From Comamonadaceae bacterium (GTDB lineage: Bacteria > Pseudomonadota > Gammaproteobacteria > Burkholderiales > Burkholderiaceae_C), in contig CANFMY010000003.1 of the NCBI GenBank assembly GCA_947448375.1, forward strand, positions 1-42,923: a stretch of DNA of 42,923 bases, read 5' to 3'. The position numbers were made by a program, and so were the translations under genes. The notes under the pieces were generated by a model. The model worked only from the letters and a program-made list of their open reading frames with translations, made no database searches and was not told the origin of the DNA. Positions 8,437 through 17,230 of this stretch are shown here, piece by piece. Numbering within the stretch: position 1 is the first letter of the stretch; every line of letters begins with the position of its first letter.

Positions 8437-9843
8437 ATGAAGAAGACTGCCCAACCCTCTCGCGCGGCCCGTGTGGCGCGCAACTCGGACCAGCCCCAGG
8501 AGGGCTTTGCCTACAGCCGTGCCCAGTTTCAAGGGTTGGTCGAGCAGGCCTTGTCGCATGCCCGCCGCCTCGGCGCAACCGATGCCGGTGCCGAAGCCTC
8601 CGAGGGCTGCGGTTTGAGCGTCTCGGTGCGCAAGGGCGCACTCGAGACCGTGGAGCGCAACCGCGACAAGTCGCTGGGCGTCACGGTGTACCTGGGTCAG
8701 CGTCGCGGCAATGCCAGCACCTCCGATTTCTCTCAAGCCGCCGTTGAGCGCACGGTGCAGGCAGCCTACGACATTGCACGCTTCACGGCGGAAGATCCGG
8801 CGGCAGGTTTGCCCGATGCGGACGACATCGCGAAGCAATACCCCGACCTCGACTTGTTTCACCCCTGGAGCGTCACCAGCGAGCAGGCCGCCGATTTGGC
8901 CTTGCGCTGCGAGGCGGCGGCCTTTGACACGGATGCACGCATTCGCAACAGCGAAGGCGCGGGGGTGTCCGCCCAGCAAAGCCATTTCTTCAGCGCCCAC
9001 ACACGTGGTTTTTCGGGCGGCTATGCCAGCTCGCGGCACAGCCTGTCGGTGGCTCCGATCGCGGGGGAGGGCGACGACATGCAGCGCGACGCCTGGTACA
9101 GCTCGATGCGCTCTGCGGATGAACTGGCCTTGCCCGAGGACGTGGGTCGTTATGCGGCCGAACGCGCACTCAGCCGCCTGAACGCGCGCAAGATTCCCAC
9201 CACCGAGTGCCCGGTGCTCTTTGAGTCCACGCTGGCGGCGGGATTGCTCGGGCACTTCGTCCAGGCCGTGAGCGGCGGGTCGTTGTACCGCAAGAGCAGT
9301 TTCTTGATGGACTCGCTGGGCAAGAAGGTATGGGCCAACCACATCGACGTCGAGGAAGACCCGTTCGTGATGCGAGGCAAGGGCAGTTCACCGTTTGACG
9401 ATGAAGGCGTGGTGACCCGTGCACGCTCCGTGGTGGAAGGTGGCCGTGTGCAGGGCTATTTCCTGGGCAGCTATTCGGCGCGCAAGCTCGGGATGGCCAC
9501 CACCGGCAATGCCGGCGGATCGCACAACCTGGTGCTGCGCTCGCGTCACACCCAAGCCGGCGACGACTTGCGCGAAATGCTGCGCAAGCTCGGCACGGGC
9601 CTCTTTGTCATCGAGTTGATGGGGCAGGGCGTGAACTACGTGACGGGCGACTACTCACGCGGTGCCAGTGGCTTTTGGGTGGAAAAGGGCGAGATCGCTT
9701 TCCCGGTGCACGAGATCACCATCGCTGGCAGCCTGCCCCGCATGTTCAAAGGCGTGCAGGCCGTGGGGTCGGATACCTACAACTACGGCGCCAAGACGGT
9801 CGGCTCGATGCTGATCGACCGCATGAAGGTGGCGGGGGCCTGA
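8437..9843 (+). CDS. pmbA: Metalloprotease PmbA/TldE
   Basis: Partner subunit of the TldD/TldE protease, which in E. coli matures microcin B17 and degrades CcdA. The catalytic zinc site is in TldD, which is not in this window. 468 aa. Hallmarks: ADELALPEDVGRYAAERA, the central ARKIPTTECPVLFESTLAAG, the Gly-rich GNAGGSHNLVL, and the C-terminal GASGFWVEKGEIAFPVHEIT. ATG 8437 was chosen over an in-frame GTG at 8404, since MKKTAQPSRAARVARN is preceded by the promoter-like TATCAT and the GTG lies upstream of that box. There is no Shine-Dalgarno. Confidence 0.95.
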   Translation: MKKTAQPSRAARVARNSDQPQEGFAYSRAQFQGLVEQALSHARRLGATDAGAEASEGCGLSVSVRKGALETVERNRDKSLGVTVYLGQRRGNASTSDFSQAAVERTVQAAYDIARFTAEDPAAGLPDADDIAKQYPDLDLFHPWSVTSEQAADLALRCEAAAFDTDARIRNSEGAGVSAQQSHFFSAHTRGFSGGYASSRHSLSVAPIAGEGDDMQRDAWYSSMRSADELALPEDVGRYAAERALSRLNARKIPTTECPVLFESTLAAGLLGHFVQAVSGGSLYRKSSFLMDSLGKKVWANHIDVEEDPFVMRGKGSSPFDDEGVVTRARSVVEGGRVQGYFLGSYSARKLGMATTGNAGGSHNLVLRSRHTQAGDDLREMLRKLGTGLFVIELMGQGVNYVTGDYSRGASGFWVEKGEIAFPVHEITIAGSLPRMFKGVQAVGSDTYNYGAKTVGSMLIDRMKVAGA

Positions 9844-9844
9844 G

Positions 9845-9862
9845 CCGACCGCTGCGGGTCGG
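9845..9862. terminator. Stem-loop between convergent pmbA and the YqeY-like gene
   Basis: CCGACC (9845-9850) pairs with GGTCGG (9857-9862) just after the pmbA stop, in a 36-bp convergent gap. There is no T-run, so the terminator assignment is tentative. Confidence 0.35.
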
Positions 9863-9879
9863 GTCAGGGGCCCGGGGGG

Positions 9880-10326
9880 TCAACCCGCCAGTGCCGCTTT
9901 GACGGCGGCGCTGACCAAGGCCATGTCGGCCTTGCCCGCCAGTTGCGTCTTCACCGCGCCCATCACTTTGCCCATGTCGCCCGGGCCCGTCGCGCCGACC
10001 GACGCCACGATGGCGGCCACGGCTGCTTGGATCTCGTCCGCGCTCAGGCGCTGGGGCAGATAGACCTCGAGCACGCCGATCTCGGCTTGCTCGACATCGG
10101 CCAGGTCTTGACGGCTGGCCTGCACAAAGGCTGCCACCGAATCCTTGCGCTGCTTGATCAGTTTGTCGACGATGGCAATCACGGCGGCGTCGTCCAGCGT
10201 CACGCGCTCATCGACTTCCTTTTGTTTCATCGCCGCCTGCAGCAGGCGGATGGTGCCCAGGCGCGCCGTGTCCTTGGCGCGCATGGCGTTTTTCATGTCT
10301 TCGGTGATGCGTTCTTTGAGTGTCAT
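9880..10326 (-). CDS. GatB/YqeY domain-containing protein
   Basis: 148-aa stand-alone version of the helical tail domain found in GatB, the tRNA-dependent amidotransferase subunit. Its biochemical role as a free protein is not established; an aid in tRNA or ribosome handling is often assumed. Visible features: N-terminal LKERITEDMKNAMRAKD, KLIKQRKDSVAAF, VLEVYLPQRLSADEI, and C-terminal MGKVMGAVKTQLAGKADM. ATG 10326 fits the family. It lies 73 bp downstream of rpsU on the same strand, a pairing common in proteobacteria, suggesting a link to translation. Confidence 0.92.
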   Translation of the reverse strand: MTLKERITEDMKNAMRAKDTARLGTIRLLQAAMKQKEVDERVTLDDAAVIAIVDKLIKQRKDSVAAFVQASRQDLADVEQAEIGVLEVYLPQRLSADEIQAAVAAIVASVGATGPGDMGKVMGAVKTQLAGKADMALVSAAVKAALAG

Positions 10327-10399
10327 GGGAAGGTCCAATACAAAAAACAAGGGCCCGCGCGGGATAACCCGGGCGAGCCTGTGATCGAAGCCGTGGAGA

Positions 10400-10612
10400 T
10401 CAGTACAGCTTCTTGGGAAGCTGCATGCTGCGAACGCGCTTGTAGTGGCGTTTCACAGCGGCGGCCTTCTTGCGCTTGCGCTCGGCGGTGGGCTTCTCGT
10501 AGAACTCGCGGGCACGCAGGTCGGTGAGCAGGCCCAGTTTTTCGATGGTACGCTTGAAGCGACGCAGAGCAACGTCGAAAGGCTCGTTTTCTTTAACGCG
10601 GATGGTGGTCAT
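10400..10612 (-). CDS. rpsU: 30S ribosomal protein S21
   Basis: Small, very basic ribosomal protein of the 30S platform, which helps mRNA selection. 70 aa, normal length. The N-terminus [20 protein letters not shown] and the basic helix [17 protein letters not shown] are diagnostic. It is the first gene of a likely rpsU-yqeY unit. A TATAAT box at 10741-10736 would give a leader of about 115 nt that can fold (CCCCAAC/GTTGGGG, 10687-10717). That is unusually long for so short a gene and could hold control elements. Confidence 0.98.
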
Positions 10613-10686
10613 TGACGAATCGTGAATGAGTGTGCGAGCGGGTGGTGCATCAGAAGATCGGGCTGCTGCAGCCTGCGCGCGGTGGT

Positions 10687-10741
10687 CCCCAACTGAACAA
10701 GTTTCCAGCCGTTGGGGTTGGCCGGCAAAACGGCGATTATA
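10687..10741 (-). promoter_or_regulatory. rpsU promoter (-10) and structured leader
   Basis: Perfect TATAAT on the minus strand at 10741-10736, with no good -35. Downstream, GTTGGGG and CCCCAAC (10711-10717 and 10687-10693) form a 7-bp inverted repeat with a 17-nt loop in the leader. No coding region is supported between this and rpsU. Confidence 0.5.
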
Positions 10742-12026
10742 GCCCTTTCAGCGACGCCGCCAGTGCCTGGGCGCACGCGTGGGCGCTCGACCAGGCCCAC
10801 TGGAAGTTATACCCCCCCAACCAGCCGGTGATGTCCACCACCTCGCCAATGAAATACAGGCCCGGTTGACGCGACTCCAGGGTCTGCTGGGACAGCATCC
10901 GGGTGGAGACGCCACCGGCGGTCACTTCGGCCTTTTTGTAGCCCTCGGTCCCGCCGGGCTTTACTGACCAGCCGGTCAATTGTTGCGACAACTCTTCCAG
11001 CGCCCGGTCGGGGATGTCGGGCATGGGGCGCTGCCAGGCCGCTTGCCCCTGGGCCCACAAGTCGGCGAGTCGGCTGGGAAACCACTGGGTGAGTTCGTTG
11101 TCGAGTCGGCGCCTGGAACTCGCTTTGAGGCGTATCAACTCGCTGGCCAGGTCAACACCTGGCGCCAGGTTGATGCGCAGGTCCTGTCCGGCTTGCCAGT
11201 AACTGGAGATTTGCAGCACCGCCGGGCCGGACAGGCCGCGGTGGGTGAACAGCAGATCCTCGTCGAAATGGGGCGGAACTTCGCCTCGGCGCGGGCCTTT
11301 GGCACGGGGGGTGCCGTCGGGGGGCGACAGGGGCCCGAGTCCGATCTCCACCGGCAGCGACAGGCCCGCCAGTGCAGCGAAGGGTGTCCACGAGGCCGGG
11401 TCAAACGTCAGCGGCACCAGGGCCGGACGGGTGGGCACCATCTCGAGATGAAACTGCTGGGCCAGTCGATACCCCAGGTCGCTCGCCCCGATTTGCGGGA
11501 TGGAGAGCCCCCCTGTGGCCACCACCACCGCCCGCGCACGCACGGTGCCGCGATCGGTGTCGGCCTCGTAATAGGCATCGGCCTGGTCGTGAAAGCGCAA
11601 GCCCTTCAAACCGCAGGGTTGCCAGTGGTCCACGCGTCCGCCGGCCGAACCGCTCTGGCATTCGCGCAGCAGCAGGTCGATCAGGTCTTGTGAAGAATGG
11701 TCACAAAACAGCTGGCCCTTGTGCTTCTCATGAAAGGGCACACGGTGCTGCTGCATCAGCGCGATGAAATCTGCCGGGGTGTAGCGCGACAGGGCACTGC
11801 GGCTGAAGGCCGGGTTCTCGCCCAGAAAATGCCGATGCGGCTGGCGCACGTCCAGATCGCGGTTGGTGAAGTTGCTGCGCCCGCCGCCGGAGATACGGAT
11901 TTTTTCCGCCACCTTGCTCGCATGGTCGAGCAGCACCACGTGCAGTCCGCGTTGCGCGGCCACGCCGGCACAAAAGAGCCCGGCGGCGCCAGCGCCGACG
12001 ATGAGCACGTCTGCCGTGGTGGTCAT
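10737..12026 (-). CDS. NAD(P)/FAD-dependent oxidoreductase, HI0933/YhiN (BaiN-like) family
   Basis: Flavoprotein with an N-terminal FAD-binding Rossmann fold ([17 protein letters not shown], residues 11-27) and the family signature [11 protein letters not shown]. The C-terminal FAD contact [19 protein letters not shown] is followed by [14 protein letters not shown]. 429 aa, normal length. The substrate is unknown; BaiN in gut clostridia reduces bile-acid intermediates, but that role should not be transferred here. Its ATG overlaps the stop codon of the upstream alpha/beta hydrolase gene (ATGA, 12023-12026), so the two are translationally coupled and may share a substrate. Confidence 0.9.
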
Positions 12027-12937
12027 GCCAGGAAGCGCTCGATCAGCGCGGCCACTTGCTGCGGTTGGTCATGGTGCAGCATGTGGCCGGCCTCGGTGAC
12101 ATGGCCCATCTCGAGCGGGGCCACCGACGTCAGGCGCTCGTGAAATTCGTCCAGCGTGTAGGCGCCTTTCCACCACTCGTGGATGCTGTTCTCGCTGGCT
12201 TCCACCACCAGGGTGGGCGCCGTGATGCGCTTGAAGAGCGCGTCCACTTCTTCTACCCGGTACAGCGTGGCGTTGATGATCTTGTGGGCCGAATGGCCCA
12301 GGATGCGCCATTGGCCCTGCGCGTCCTGCTCGGCCCATTCACCGGCCAGCCAGTCGGCCTTGTCGGACGACAGGCGCGGGTTGGTCTTGCGCAGCCGTTG
12401 TGACACACCGTCGAGATCGGGGTAGGCGCGCAGTTCCAGGTCGTCGCGATGAAACTGCTTGAGCTGGCCAATCCATTTGGCGTAACGCCCCGGCGCTTGA
12501 GCCGGCTGCGTGCGGGCCATGCCAAAGCCTTCGAGGTTGATCAGGCGTCGCACCCGCTCGGGAAAGATGCCGGCGTATTGCATGACCACGTTGCCGCCCA
12601 TGCTGTGACCGAGCAGGTCGATGGGGGCGTCAGGCGAATAGTGGTCCAGCAGAAAGTCCAGGTCGGCCAGGTAGTCGGGGAACCAGAAATGGTCGGTGTC
12701 GGGGGTGTGGGTGCGGCCATAGCCGCGCCAGTCGGGGGCGATGACCCAGCGGTCTTGTTGAAGGGCATCGACCACAAACTGGAACGAGGCCGACACGTCC
12801 ATCCAGCCATGCATGAGGAACAGCGGCGCCTGACCCGGCTGGGGATGGCCCCACAGGCGGACGTGGTAGTTGAGCTGACGAATGGGGACAAACTCGCAAC
12901 GCGAGGGCTTCTTCACTTGGTACATTCCCAACATCAT
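12023..12937 (-). CDS. Alpha/beta hydrolase
   Basis: Serine hydrolase of the alpha/beta fold, probably an esterase or C-C bond hydrolase; the substrate is unknown. The nucleophile elbow is GHSMGG with Ser112, the oxyanion region is LMHGWMDVSAS, the acid lies in LVVEASENS, and the catalytic His lies in TEAGHMLHHDQP near the C-terminus. There is no signal peptide, so it is cytoplasmic. 304 aa from ATG 12937; ATGs at 12934 and 12925 are equally possible, and none has a good ribosome-binding site. It is tightly coupled to the downstream flavoprotein gene and divergent from the acyl-CoA synthetase, whose start is only 13 bp away. Confidence 0.9.
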   Translation of the reverse strand: MMLGMYQVKKPSRCEFVPIRQLNYHVRLWGHPQPGQAPLFLMHGWMDVSASFQFVVDALQQDRWVIAPDWRGYGRTHTPDTDHFWFPDYLADLDFLLDHYSPDAPIDLLGHSMGGNVVMQYAGIFPERVRRLINLEGFGMARTQPAQAPGRYAKWIGQLKQFHRDDLELRAYPDLDGVSQRLRKTNPRLSSDKADWLAGEWAEQDAQGQWRILGHSAHKIINATLYRVEEVDALFKRITAPTLVVEASENSIHEWWKGAYTLDEFHERLTSVAPLEMGHVTEAGHMLHHDQPQQVAALIERFLA

Positions 12938-12950
12938 AAGGAGATTGACC

Positions 12951-14786
12951 GTGGCCCAGCGACCCCAGCGTGATGACTACCCTGCCATGCACCAGCAGTT
13001 CCGTTGGCAGGTGCCGCGTGAGTTCAACATGGCCGAGGTTTGCATGCGCCGTTGGGCGGCTTCTCCCGCGACCGCGCGGCGCACCGCCATCATCGAGCAC
13101 CACGCCGAGGGAGCGGCCCAGCGCTACACCTACGCCCAGTTGCAACAGGCGGCCGATGCGCTGAGTCACGCGTTGCTGTCCCTGGGGGTGCAGCGCGGTG
13201 ACCGGGTGGCCATCGTGCTGGCGCAACGCTTCGAGACGGCGGTGTCGTACATGGCCATCCTGCAAATCGGGGCCGTGGCCATGCCGCTGTCCCAGCTGTT
13301 TGGACCCGACGCGCTGGCGTATCGTCTTCAAGACAGTGGCACCGTGCTGGCCGTGGTGGATGCGTCTACCGTTGACGCCATGCTCAGTGCACGGGCGAGC
13401 TCCCCCTCTCTGCGGCATGTGGTGGGGGTCGGGGCGGTGGCCTCGCGGTGTGATCATGGGTTTGAGGCACTGCTGGAGACGGGACGCTCCCTGATGATCC
13501 CTACCGCTGACAGCCGGTCAACACAGCAGCCGCCTCGGCAACAGCCTCGCCAGCAGCCTCGCAGCGCCAGCCCGGCAGGTCCGCAGCGTGGTGCGCGCTG
13601 GTCGGTGCCCGTGCGCACGCTGGCCGACGACCCGGCCGTGCTGATTTACACCAGCGGCACCACCGGCCCCCCCAAAGGGGCGTTGATTCCGCACCGCGCC
13701 CTCATTGGCAACCTCACCGGCTTTGTGTGCAGCCAGAACTGGTTCGGCTTTGACCCCTCGGGTCGACAGCCCGGCAAGAGCCAGGCCGTGTTCTGGTCAC
13801 CCGCCGATTGGGCCTGGACCGGTGGGCTGATGGACGCCTTGCTGCCCACGCTGTACTTCGGTCGTCCCATCGTGGCCTGGTCGGGACGTTTCAGCCCCGA
13901 GCTGGCCTTCACGTTGCTGCAGCAACACCGCGTGACCCACACCTTTTTGTTCCCCACTGCACTCAAGGCCATGATGAAGGCCTACCCCACACCCCGCACG
14001 CAGTTTCGCCTGCAGTTGCAGGCCCTCATGAGTGCCGGCGAGGCGGTGGGTGACGCGGTGTTCGGCTATTGCCAGGAGCAGCTGGGCGTGACGGTGAACG
14101 AGATGTTCGGGCAGACCGAGATCAACTACATCGTGGGCAATTGCGCCATGAATGGCCGCAGCCGCCACGGTGTGGGCTGGCCCGCGCGCGCAGGCAGCAT
14201 GGGGCGGCCGTACCCGGGTCACCGGGTGGCGGTGATCGACGACGAGGGCCAGGAGTGTGCCGTGGGCGTGCCGGGCGATGTGGCCTTGCATCGACTGGAT
14301 GTGCACGGCCAACCCGATCCGATTTTCTTTTTGGGTTACTGGAACAACCCGCGCTCCACCGCTGCCAAGTTCACGGGCGACTGGTGCCGCACCGGCGACC
14401 TGGCGGTGCGTGATGCCGAGGGCTACCTCTGGTACCAGGGCCGGGCGGACGACGTGTTCAAGGCGGCGGGGTATCGCATTGGCCCGAGCGAAGTGGAGAA
14501 CTGCCTGGTCAAGCACCCGGCGGTGGCGAATGCGGCGGTGGTGCCCAAGCCTGACCCGGAGCGCGGCGCGCTGGTCAAGGCCTATGTGGTGCTGGCCCCA
14601 GGCTACCAGGCCTCAGACCGCCTGATTGACGACTTGCAGCAGCACGTGCGTGGCAAGCTCGCGCCCTACGAGTACCCCAAGGAAATCGAGTTCATCGCCG
14701 AACTGCCCATGACCACCACCGGCAAGGTACAGCGCCGGGTGCTGCGACTGCAGGAAGACGAGCGGGCGCGGCAAGCCAGGGTTTGA
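12951..14786 (+). CDS. AMP-forming acyl-CoA synthetase (acetyl-CoA-synthetase-like)
   Basis: ANL-superfamily enzyme that activates a carboxylic acid through an acyl-AMP to its CoA thioester, likely a short- or medium-chain acid. The P-loop IYTSGTTGPPKGAL starts at residue 232. QTEINYIVGNC and DWCRTGDLAVRDAEGYLWYQ are the A5 and A7 motifs, GRADDVFKAAGYRIGPSEVE is the hinge region, and the C-terminal TTTGKVQRR contains the adenylation Lys. GTG 12951 was chosen because AAGGAG (12938-12943) sits 7 nt upstream. 611 aa, longer than usual. A Gln/Arg/Pro-rich repeat linker at about residues 190-215, just before the P-loop, explains much of the excess. Confidence 0.92.
   Translation: MAQRPQRDDYPAMHQQFRWQVPREFNMAEVCMRRWAASPATARRTAIIEHHAEGAAQRYTYAQLQQAADALSHALLSLGVQRGDRVAIVLAQRFETAVSYMAILQIGAVAMPLSQLFGPDALAYRLQDSGTVLAVVDASTVDAMLSARASSPSLRHVVGVGAVASRCDHGFEALLETGRSLMIPTADSRSTQQPPRQQPRQQPRSASPAGPQRGARWSVPVRTLADDPAVLIYTSGTTGPPKGALIPHRALIGNLTGFVCSQNWFGFDPSGRQPGKSQAVFWSPADWAWTGGLMDALLPTLYFGRPIVAWSGRFSPELAFTLLQQHRVTHTFLFPTALKAMMKAYPTPRTQFRLQLQALMSAGEAVGDAVFGYCQEQLGVTVNEMFGQTEINYIVGNCAMNGRSRHGVGWPARAGSMGRPYPGHRVAVIDDEGQECAVGVPGDVALHRLDVHGQPDPIFFLGYWNNPRSTAAKFTGDWCRTGDLAVRDAEGYLWYQGRADDVFKAAGYRIGPSEVENCLVKHPAVANAAVVPKPDPERGALVKAYVVLAPGYQASDRLIDDLQQHVRGKLAPYEYPKEIEFIAELPMTTTGKVQRRVLRLQEDERARQARV
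13532..13567 (+). repeat. Degenerate 12-bp tandem repeat in the acyl-CoA synthetase gene
   Basis: About three in-frame units resembling CCTCGCCAGCAG encode the PRQQPRQQPRS stretch. The segment is low-complexity and lies where related enzymes have a short loop before the P-loop. Confidence 0.6.
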
Positions 14787-14841
14787 TCCGACCCACGCGG
14801 CAAAGGGGGGGGGCACCCGGCCGCCATCGCTGCCGTCGCCA

Positions 14842-14870
14842 TTCAGCACGCCCAGCCGGGGTCTTACACT
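14842..14870 (+). promoter_or_regulatory. Putative plsY promoter
   Basis: TTCAGC (14842-14847; 3 of 6 matches) and TACACT (14865-14870; 4 of 6 matches) are spaced 17 bp. A 9-base G-run lies upstream at 14805-14813. The leader would contain the inverted repeat CCGGGT-G-ACCCGG (14886-14898), overlapping a 3-codon open frame (ATG CCC GGG TGA, 14882-14893). Confidence 0.35.
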
Positions 14871-14929
14871 ACAGCCTCGCCATGCCCGGGTGACCCGGTG
14901 CGTGGTGGTCTTGATTCAGGAAAGCGCTC

Positions 14930-15556
14930 ATGCTCTCTCTCGTGCTGGCCACGCTGGTGGCCTACCTCATCGGGTCGTTGTCCTTTGCCGTCATCATCAG
15001 CCGCGTGATGGGGCTGGATGACCCACGCTCCTATGGCAGTCAGAACCCGGGGGCGACCAATGTGCTGCGTTCGGGCAATCGCAAGGCTGCCTTGCTGACG
15101 CTGCTGTTCGATGCGCTCAAAGGCTGGTTTCCGGTGTTCCTGGTCCAGATCTGTGGCGAGGGCTGGGGGCTGCCCCAAGGGACGCTGGCCCTGGTGGCCT
15201 TGGGTGCCTTTGTCGGGCATCTGTGGCCGGTGTTCTTCCGCTTCGTGGGCGGCAAAGGCGTGGCGACGGCCGCGGGCGTGCTGTTTGGCTTGAACGTGTG
15301 GTTGGGGCTGGCCACCATGGCCACCTGGCTGATCGTCGCCTTCTTCAGCCGTTATTCATCGCTGGCGGCGCTGGCCGCTTCGGTGTTTGCGCCCGCCTAC
15401 TACTGGCTGGGCGCAGACCTTGTCTGGCCGAGGGACCGTGGCGTGCTGGCGGCGGTGGTCGTGATGAGCGCCTTGCTGTTGTGGCGCCATCGGCTCAACA
15501 TCACCCGCTTGCTGGCGGGTCAGGAGTCGCGCATCGGCCAGAAGTCGAGCAGCTGA
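14930..15556 (+). CDS. plsY: Glycerol-3-phosphate acyltransferase PlsY
   Basis: Inner-membrane enzyme that transfers acyl groups from acyl-phosphate to glycerol-3-phosphate, the first step of phospholipid synthesis. 208 aa with about five hydrophobic segments. The conserved loops are present: [19 protein letters not shown] (residues 35-53) and [14 protein letters not shown]. The ATG at 14930 has AGGAAAG about 6 nt upstream. The C-terminus is [19 protein letters not shown], typical of the family. It stands alone after the acyl-CoA synthetase and converges with the YajQ-family gene across 76 bp. Confidence 0.96.
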   Translation: MLSLVLATLVAYLIGSLSFAVIISRVMGLDDPRSYGSQNPGATNVLRSGNRKAALLTLLFDALKGWFPVFLVQICGEGWGLPQGTLALVALGAFVGHLWPVFFRFVGGKGVATAAGVLFGLNVWLGLATMATWLIVAFFSRYSSLAALAASVFAPAYYWLGADLVWPRDRGVLAAVVVMSALLLWRHRLNITRLLAGQESRIGQKSSS

Positions 15557-15632
15557 GGGCATCGGACTGCAGATGGCCGACTGAAGTTGTCCGACGGCCC
15601 TTGTCCTGATGGCAGTCGAGCGGCTGACCGCG

Positions 15633-16118
15633 TCAGTCGCGGAAGTTGTTGAAGCTCAGCGGCAGTTGCGTCAATTCCTTGCGGATCAGTGCCATCGCAG
15701 CTTGCAGGTCGTCACGCTTGGCGCCCGTCACCCGCACGGCGTCGCCCTGGATGGCGGCCTGCACCTTGAGCTTGCTGTCCTTGATGAGGCGCTGGATTTT
15801 TTTCGAGGTCTCGGTGTCGATGCCGTTGCGCACTTCCACGGCTTGCTTGACCTTGTCGCCGCCGATCTTTTGCACATCGCCTGCGTCGAGGTAGCGCACA
15901 TCCACGTTGCGCTTGGTGAGCTTGTTGCGCAGGATGTCCTCGACCTGGACGAGCTGGAACTCGGCATCGCCAAACAAGGTGATGGTTTTGTCCTTGAGCT
16001 CCAGGGCGGCCGATGTGCCCTTGAAGTCAAAGCGGGTGGCAATTTCCTTGGCGGCGTTGTCGACCGCGTTCTTGACTTCGACCAGATTGGCTTCGCAGAC
16101 GGTGTCAAAGGAGGGCAT
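15633..16118 (-). CDS. YajQ family nucleotide-binding protein
   Basis: 161-aa protein of the YajQ/UPF0234 family, made of two ferredoxin-like domains. Members bind nucleotides, and one from Xanthomonas binds cyclic di-GMP and works with a transcription factor; that specific role is not shown here. Typical features are the start [37 protein letters not shown], and the end [18 protein letters not shown] 16118 matches the family; the 20 in-frame codons before it run across the murB promoter and are rejected. It is divergent from murB with 43 bp between starts. Confidence 0.95.
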   Translation of the reverse strand: MPSFDTVCEANLVEVKNAVDNAAKEIATRFDFKGTSAALELKDKTITLFGDAEFQLVQVEDILRNKLTKRNVDVRYLDAGDVQKIGGDKVKQAVEVRNGIDTETSKKIQRLIKDSKLKVQAAIQGDAVRVTGAKRDDLQAAMALIRKELTQLPLSFNNFRD

Positions 16119-16149
16119 GGCTGTGGCGCTCGTGAAGTGGGTGGAATGC

Positions 16150-16159
16150 GACAATTGTC
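16150..16159. promoter_or_regulatory. Palindromic -10 between the YajQ-family gene and murB
   Basis: GACAATTGTC is a perfect 10-bp palindrome, so GACAAT is presented on both strands. On the plus strand it ends 6 nt before the murB ATG; on the minus strand it would give the YajQ-family gene a leader of about 25 nt. No Shine-Dalgarno precedes murB. Confidence 0.5.
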
Positions 16160-16161
16160 CC

Positions 16162-17226
16162 ATGAAGGTCGAGCACAACCTCTCCCTGCAACCCTACAAC
16201 ACGTTCGGGATTTTGGCCCGCGCGCAGCGGTTGGTGCGCATCCGTGACGAGGCCGATGTGCGAGCCGTCCTGGACGATCCGGCATTGGCGGGGCTGGAGC
16301 GTCTGGTGCTGGGGGGCGGCAGCAATATTGTGCTGACCGGTGACCTGCGCGGCCTGGTGCTCAAGGTGGAGGTGCCGGGACTGCGGCTGGTGGACGAAGA
16401 CGACCGCTCCTGGGTGATCGAGGCGGGTGCAGGTGAATCCTGGCACCAGCTGGTGGTCTGGACGCTGGCCCAGGGCTATCCCGGGCTGGAGAACCTGGCC
16501 TTGATTCCCGGCACGGTGGGGGCCTCACCCGTGCAAAACATCGGCGCCTACGGGGTGGAGTTGCAGGACCGATTCGAATCGCTGGACGCGATCGATTTGC
16601 GCGACGGCCGGCTGCTGCGGCTCGATTCGGCGGCCTGTGCCTTTGGTTACCGCGACTCCATCTTCAAGCACGGGCCGAACCAGGCGCAGGGCGGCTCGCG
16701 TGACATGGGCCTGGCCGGGCGGGTGCTGATCACCCGGGTGCGTCTGCGCCTGCCCAAGCGCTGGCGCGCCGACCTGGGCTACCTGGATCTGGAGCGTCGC
16801 AGCGCCGAGACCGGCATTGCCGACCCCACACCGCAGCAGGTATGTGACTGGGTGTGTGACATCCGCCGTCACAAGCTGCCCGACCCGGCCGTGATCGGCA
16901 ACGCGGGCAGTTTTTTCAAGAACCCCACGGTCACCCCCGAACAGTGCGCCGACATCATTGGCCGCGAACCCAAGGTGGTGCACTACCCGATGCCCGATGG
17001 CAGCGTGAAACTGGCCGCGGGCTGGCTGATCGATGCCTGCGGTTGGAAGGGCAAATCGGTGGGGCGTGCCGGCGTGTACGACAGGCAGGCGCTGGTGCTG
17101 GTCAACCGGGGCGGTGCGGCCGACCCCTGCACGGGAGGCGAGGTGGTGACCCTCGCCAAGGCGATTCAGACCAGTGTGTATGAGCGGTTTGGTATTCGGC
17201 TGGAGCCGGAACCGGTGGTGATCTGA
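16162..17226 (+). CDS. murB: UDP-N-acetylenolpyruvoylglucosamine reductase MurB
   Basis: FAD enzyme that reduces UDP-GlcNAc-enolpyruvate with NADPH to UDP-MurNAc, a committed step of peptidoglycan synthesis. 354 aa, type I. The FAD-binding N-terminal half carries [14 protein letters not shown] and [19 protein letters not shown]. Catalytic residues are visible as R164 in GYRDSIFK, S250 in NAGSFFKNP, and a Glu in the C-terminal LEPEPVVI. Start 16162 ([16 protein letters not shown]) matches the family. An in-frame ATG at 16117 would precede the palindromic -10 and is rejected. It ends only 4 bp from the convergent AEC permease gene. Confidence 0.96.
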   Translation: MKVEHNLSLQPYNTFGILARAQRLVRIRDEADVRAVLDDPALAGLERLVLGGGSNIVLTGDLRGLVLKVEVPGLRLVDEDDRSWVIEAGAGESWHQLVVWTLAQGYPGLENLALIPGTVGASPVQNIGAYGVELQDRFESLDAIDLRDGRLLRLDSAACAFGYRDSIFKHGPNQAQGGSRDMGLAGRVLITRVRLRLPKRWRADLGYLDLERRSAETGIADPTPQQVCDWVCDIRRHKLPDPAVIGNAGSFFKNPTVTPEQCADIIGREPKVVHYPMPDGSVKLAAGWLIDACGWKGKSVGRAGVYDRQALVLVNRGGAADPCTGGEVVTLAKAIQTSVYERFGIRLEPEPVVI

Positions 17227-17230
17227 CGGG

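Noticed and set aside
10609-10800. 63-codon minus-strand frame upstream of rpsU
   Set aside because: It overlaps the rpsU promoter and the end of the flavoprotein gene, and has no ribosome-binding site or recognisable features.
15907-16161. N-terminal extension of murB by 85 codons
   Set aside because: It lies antisense to the YajQ-family gene and upstream of the palindromic -10, and MurB homologues start at the MKVEHNLSL equivalent.
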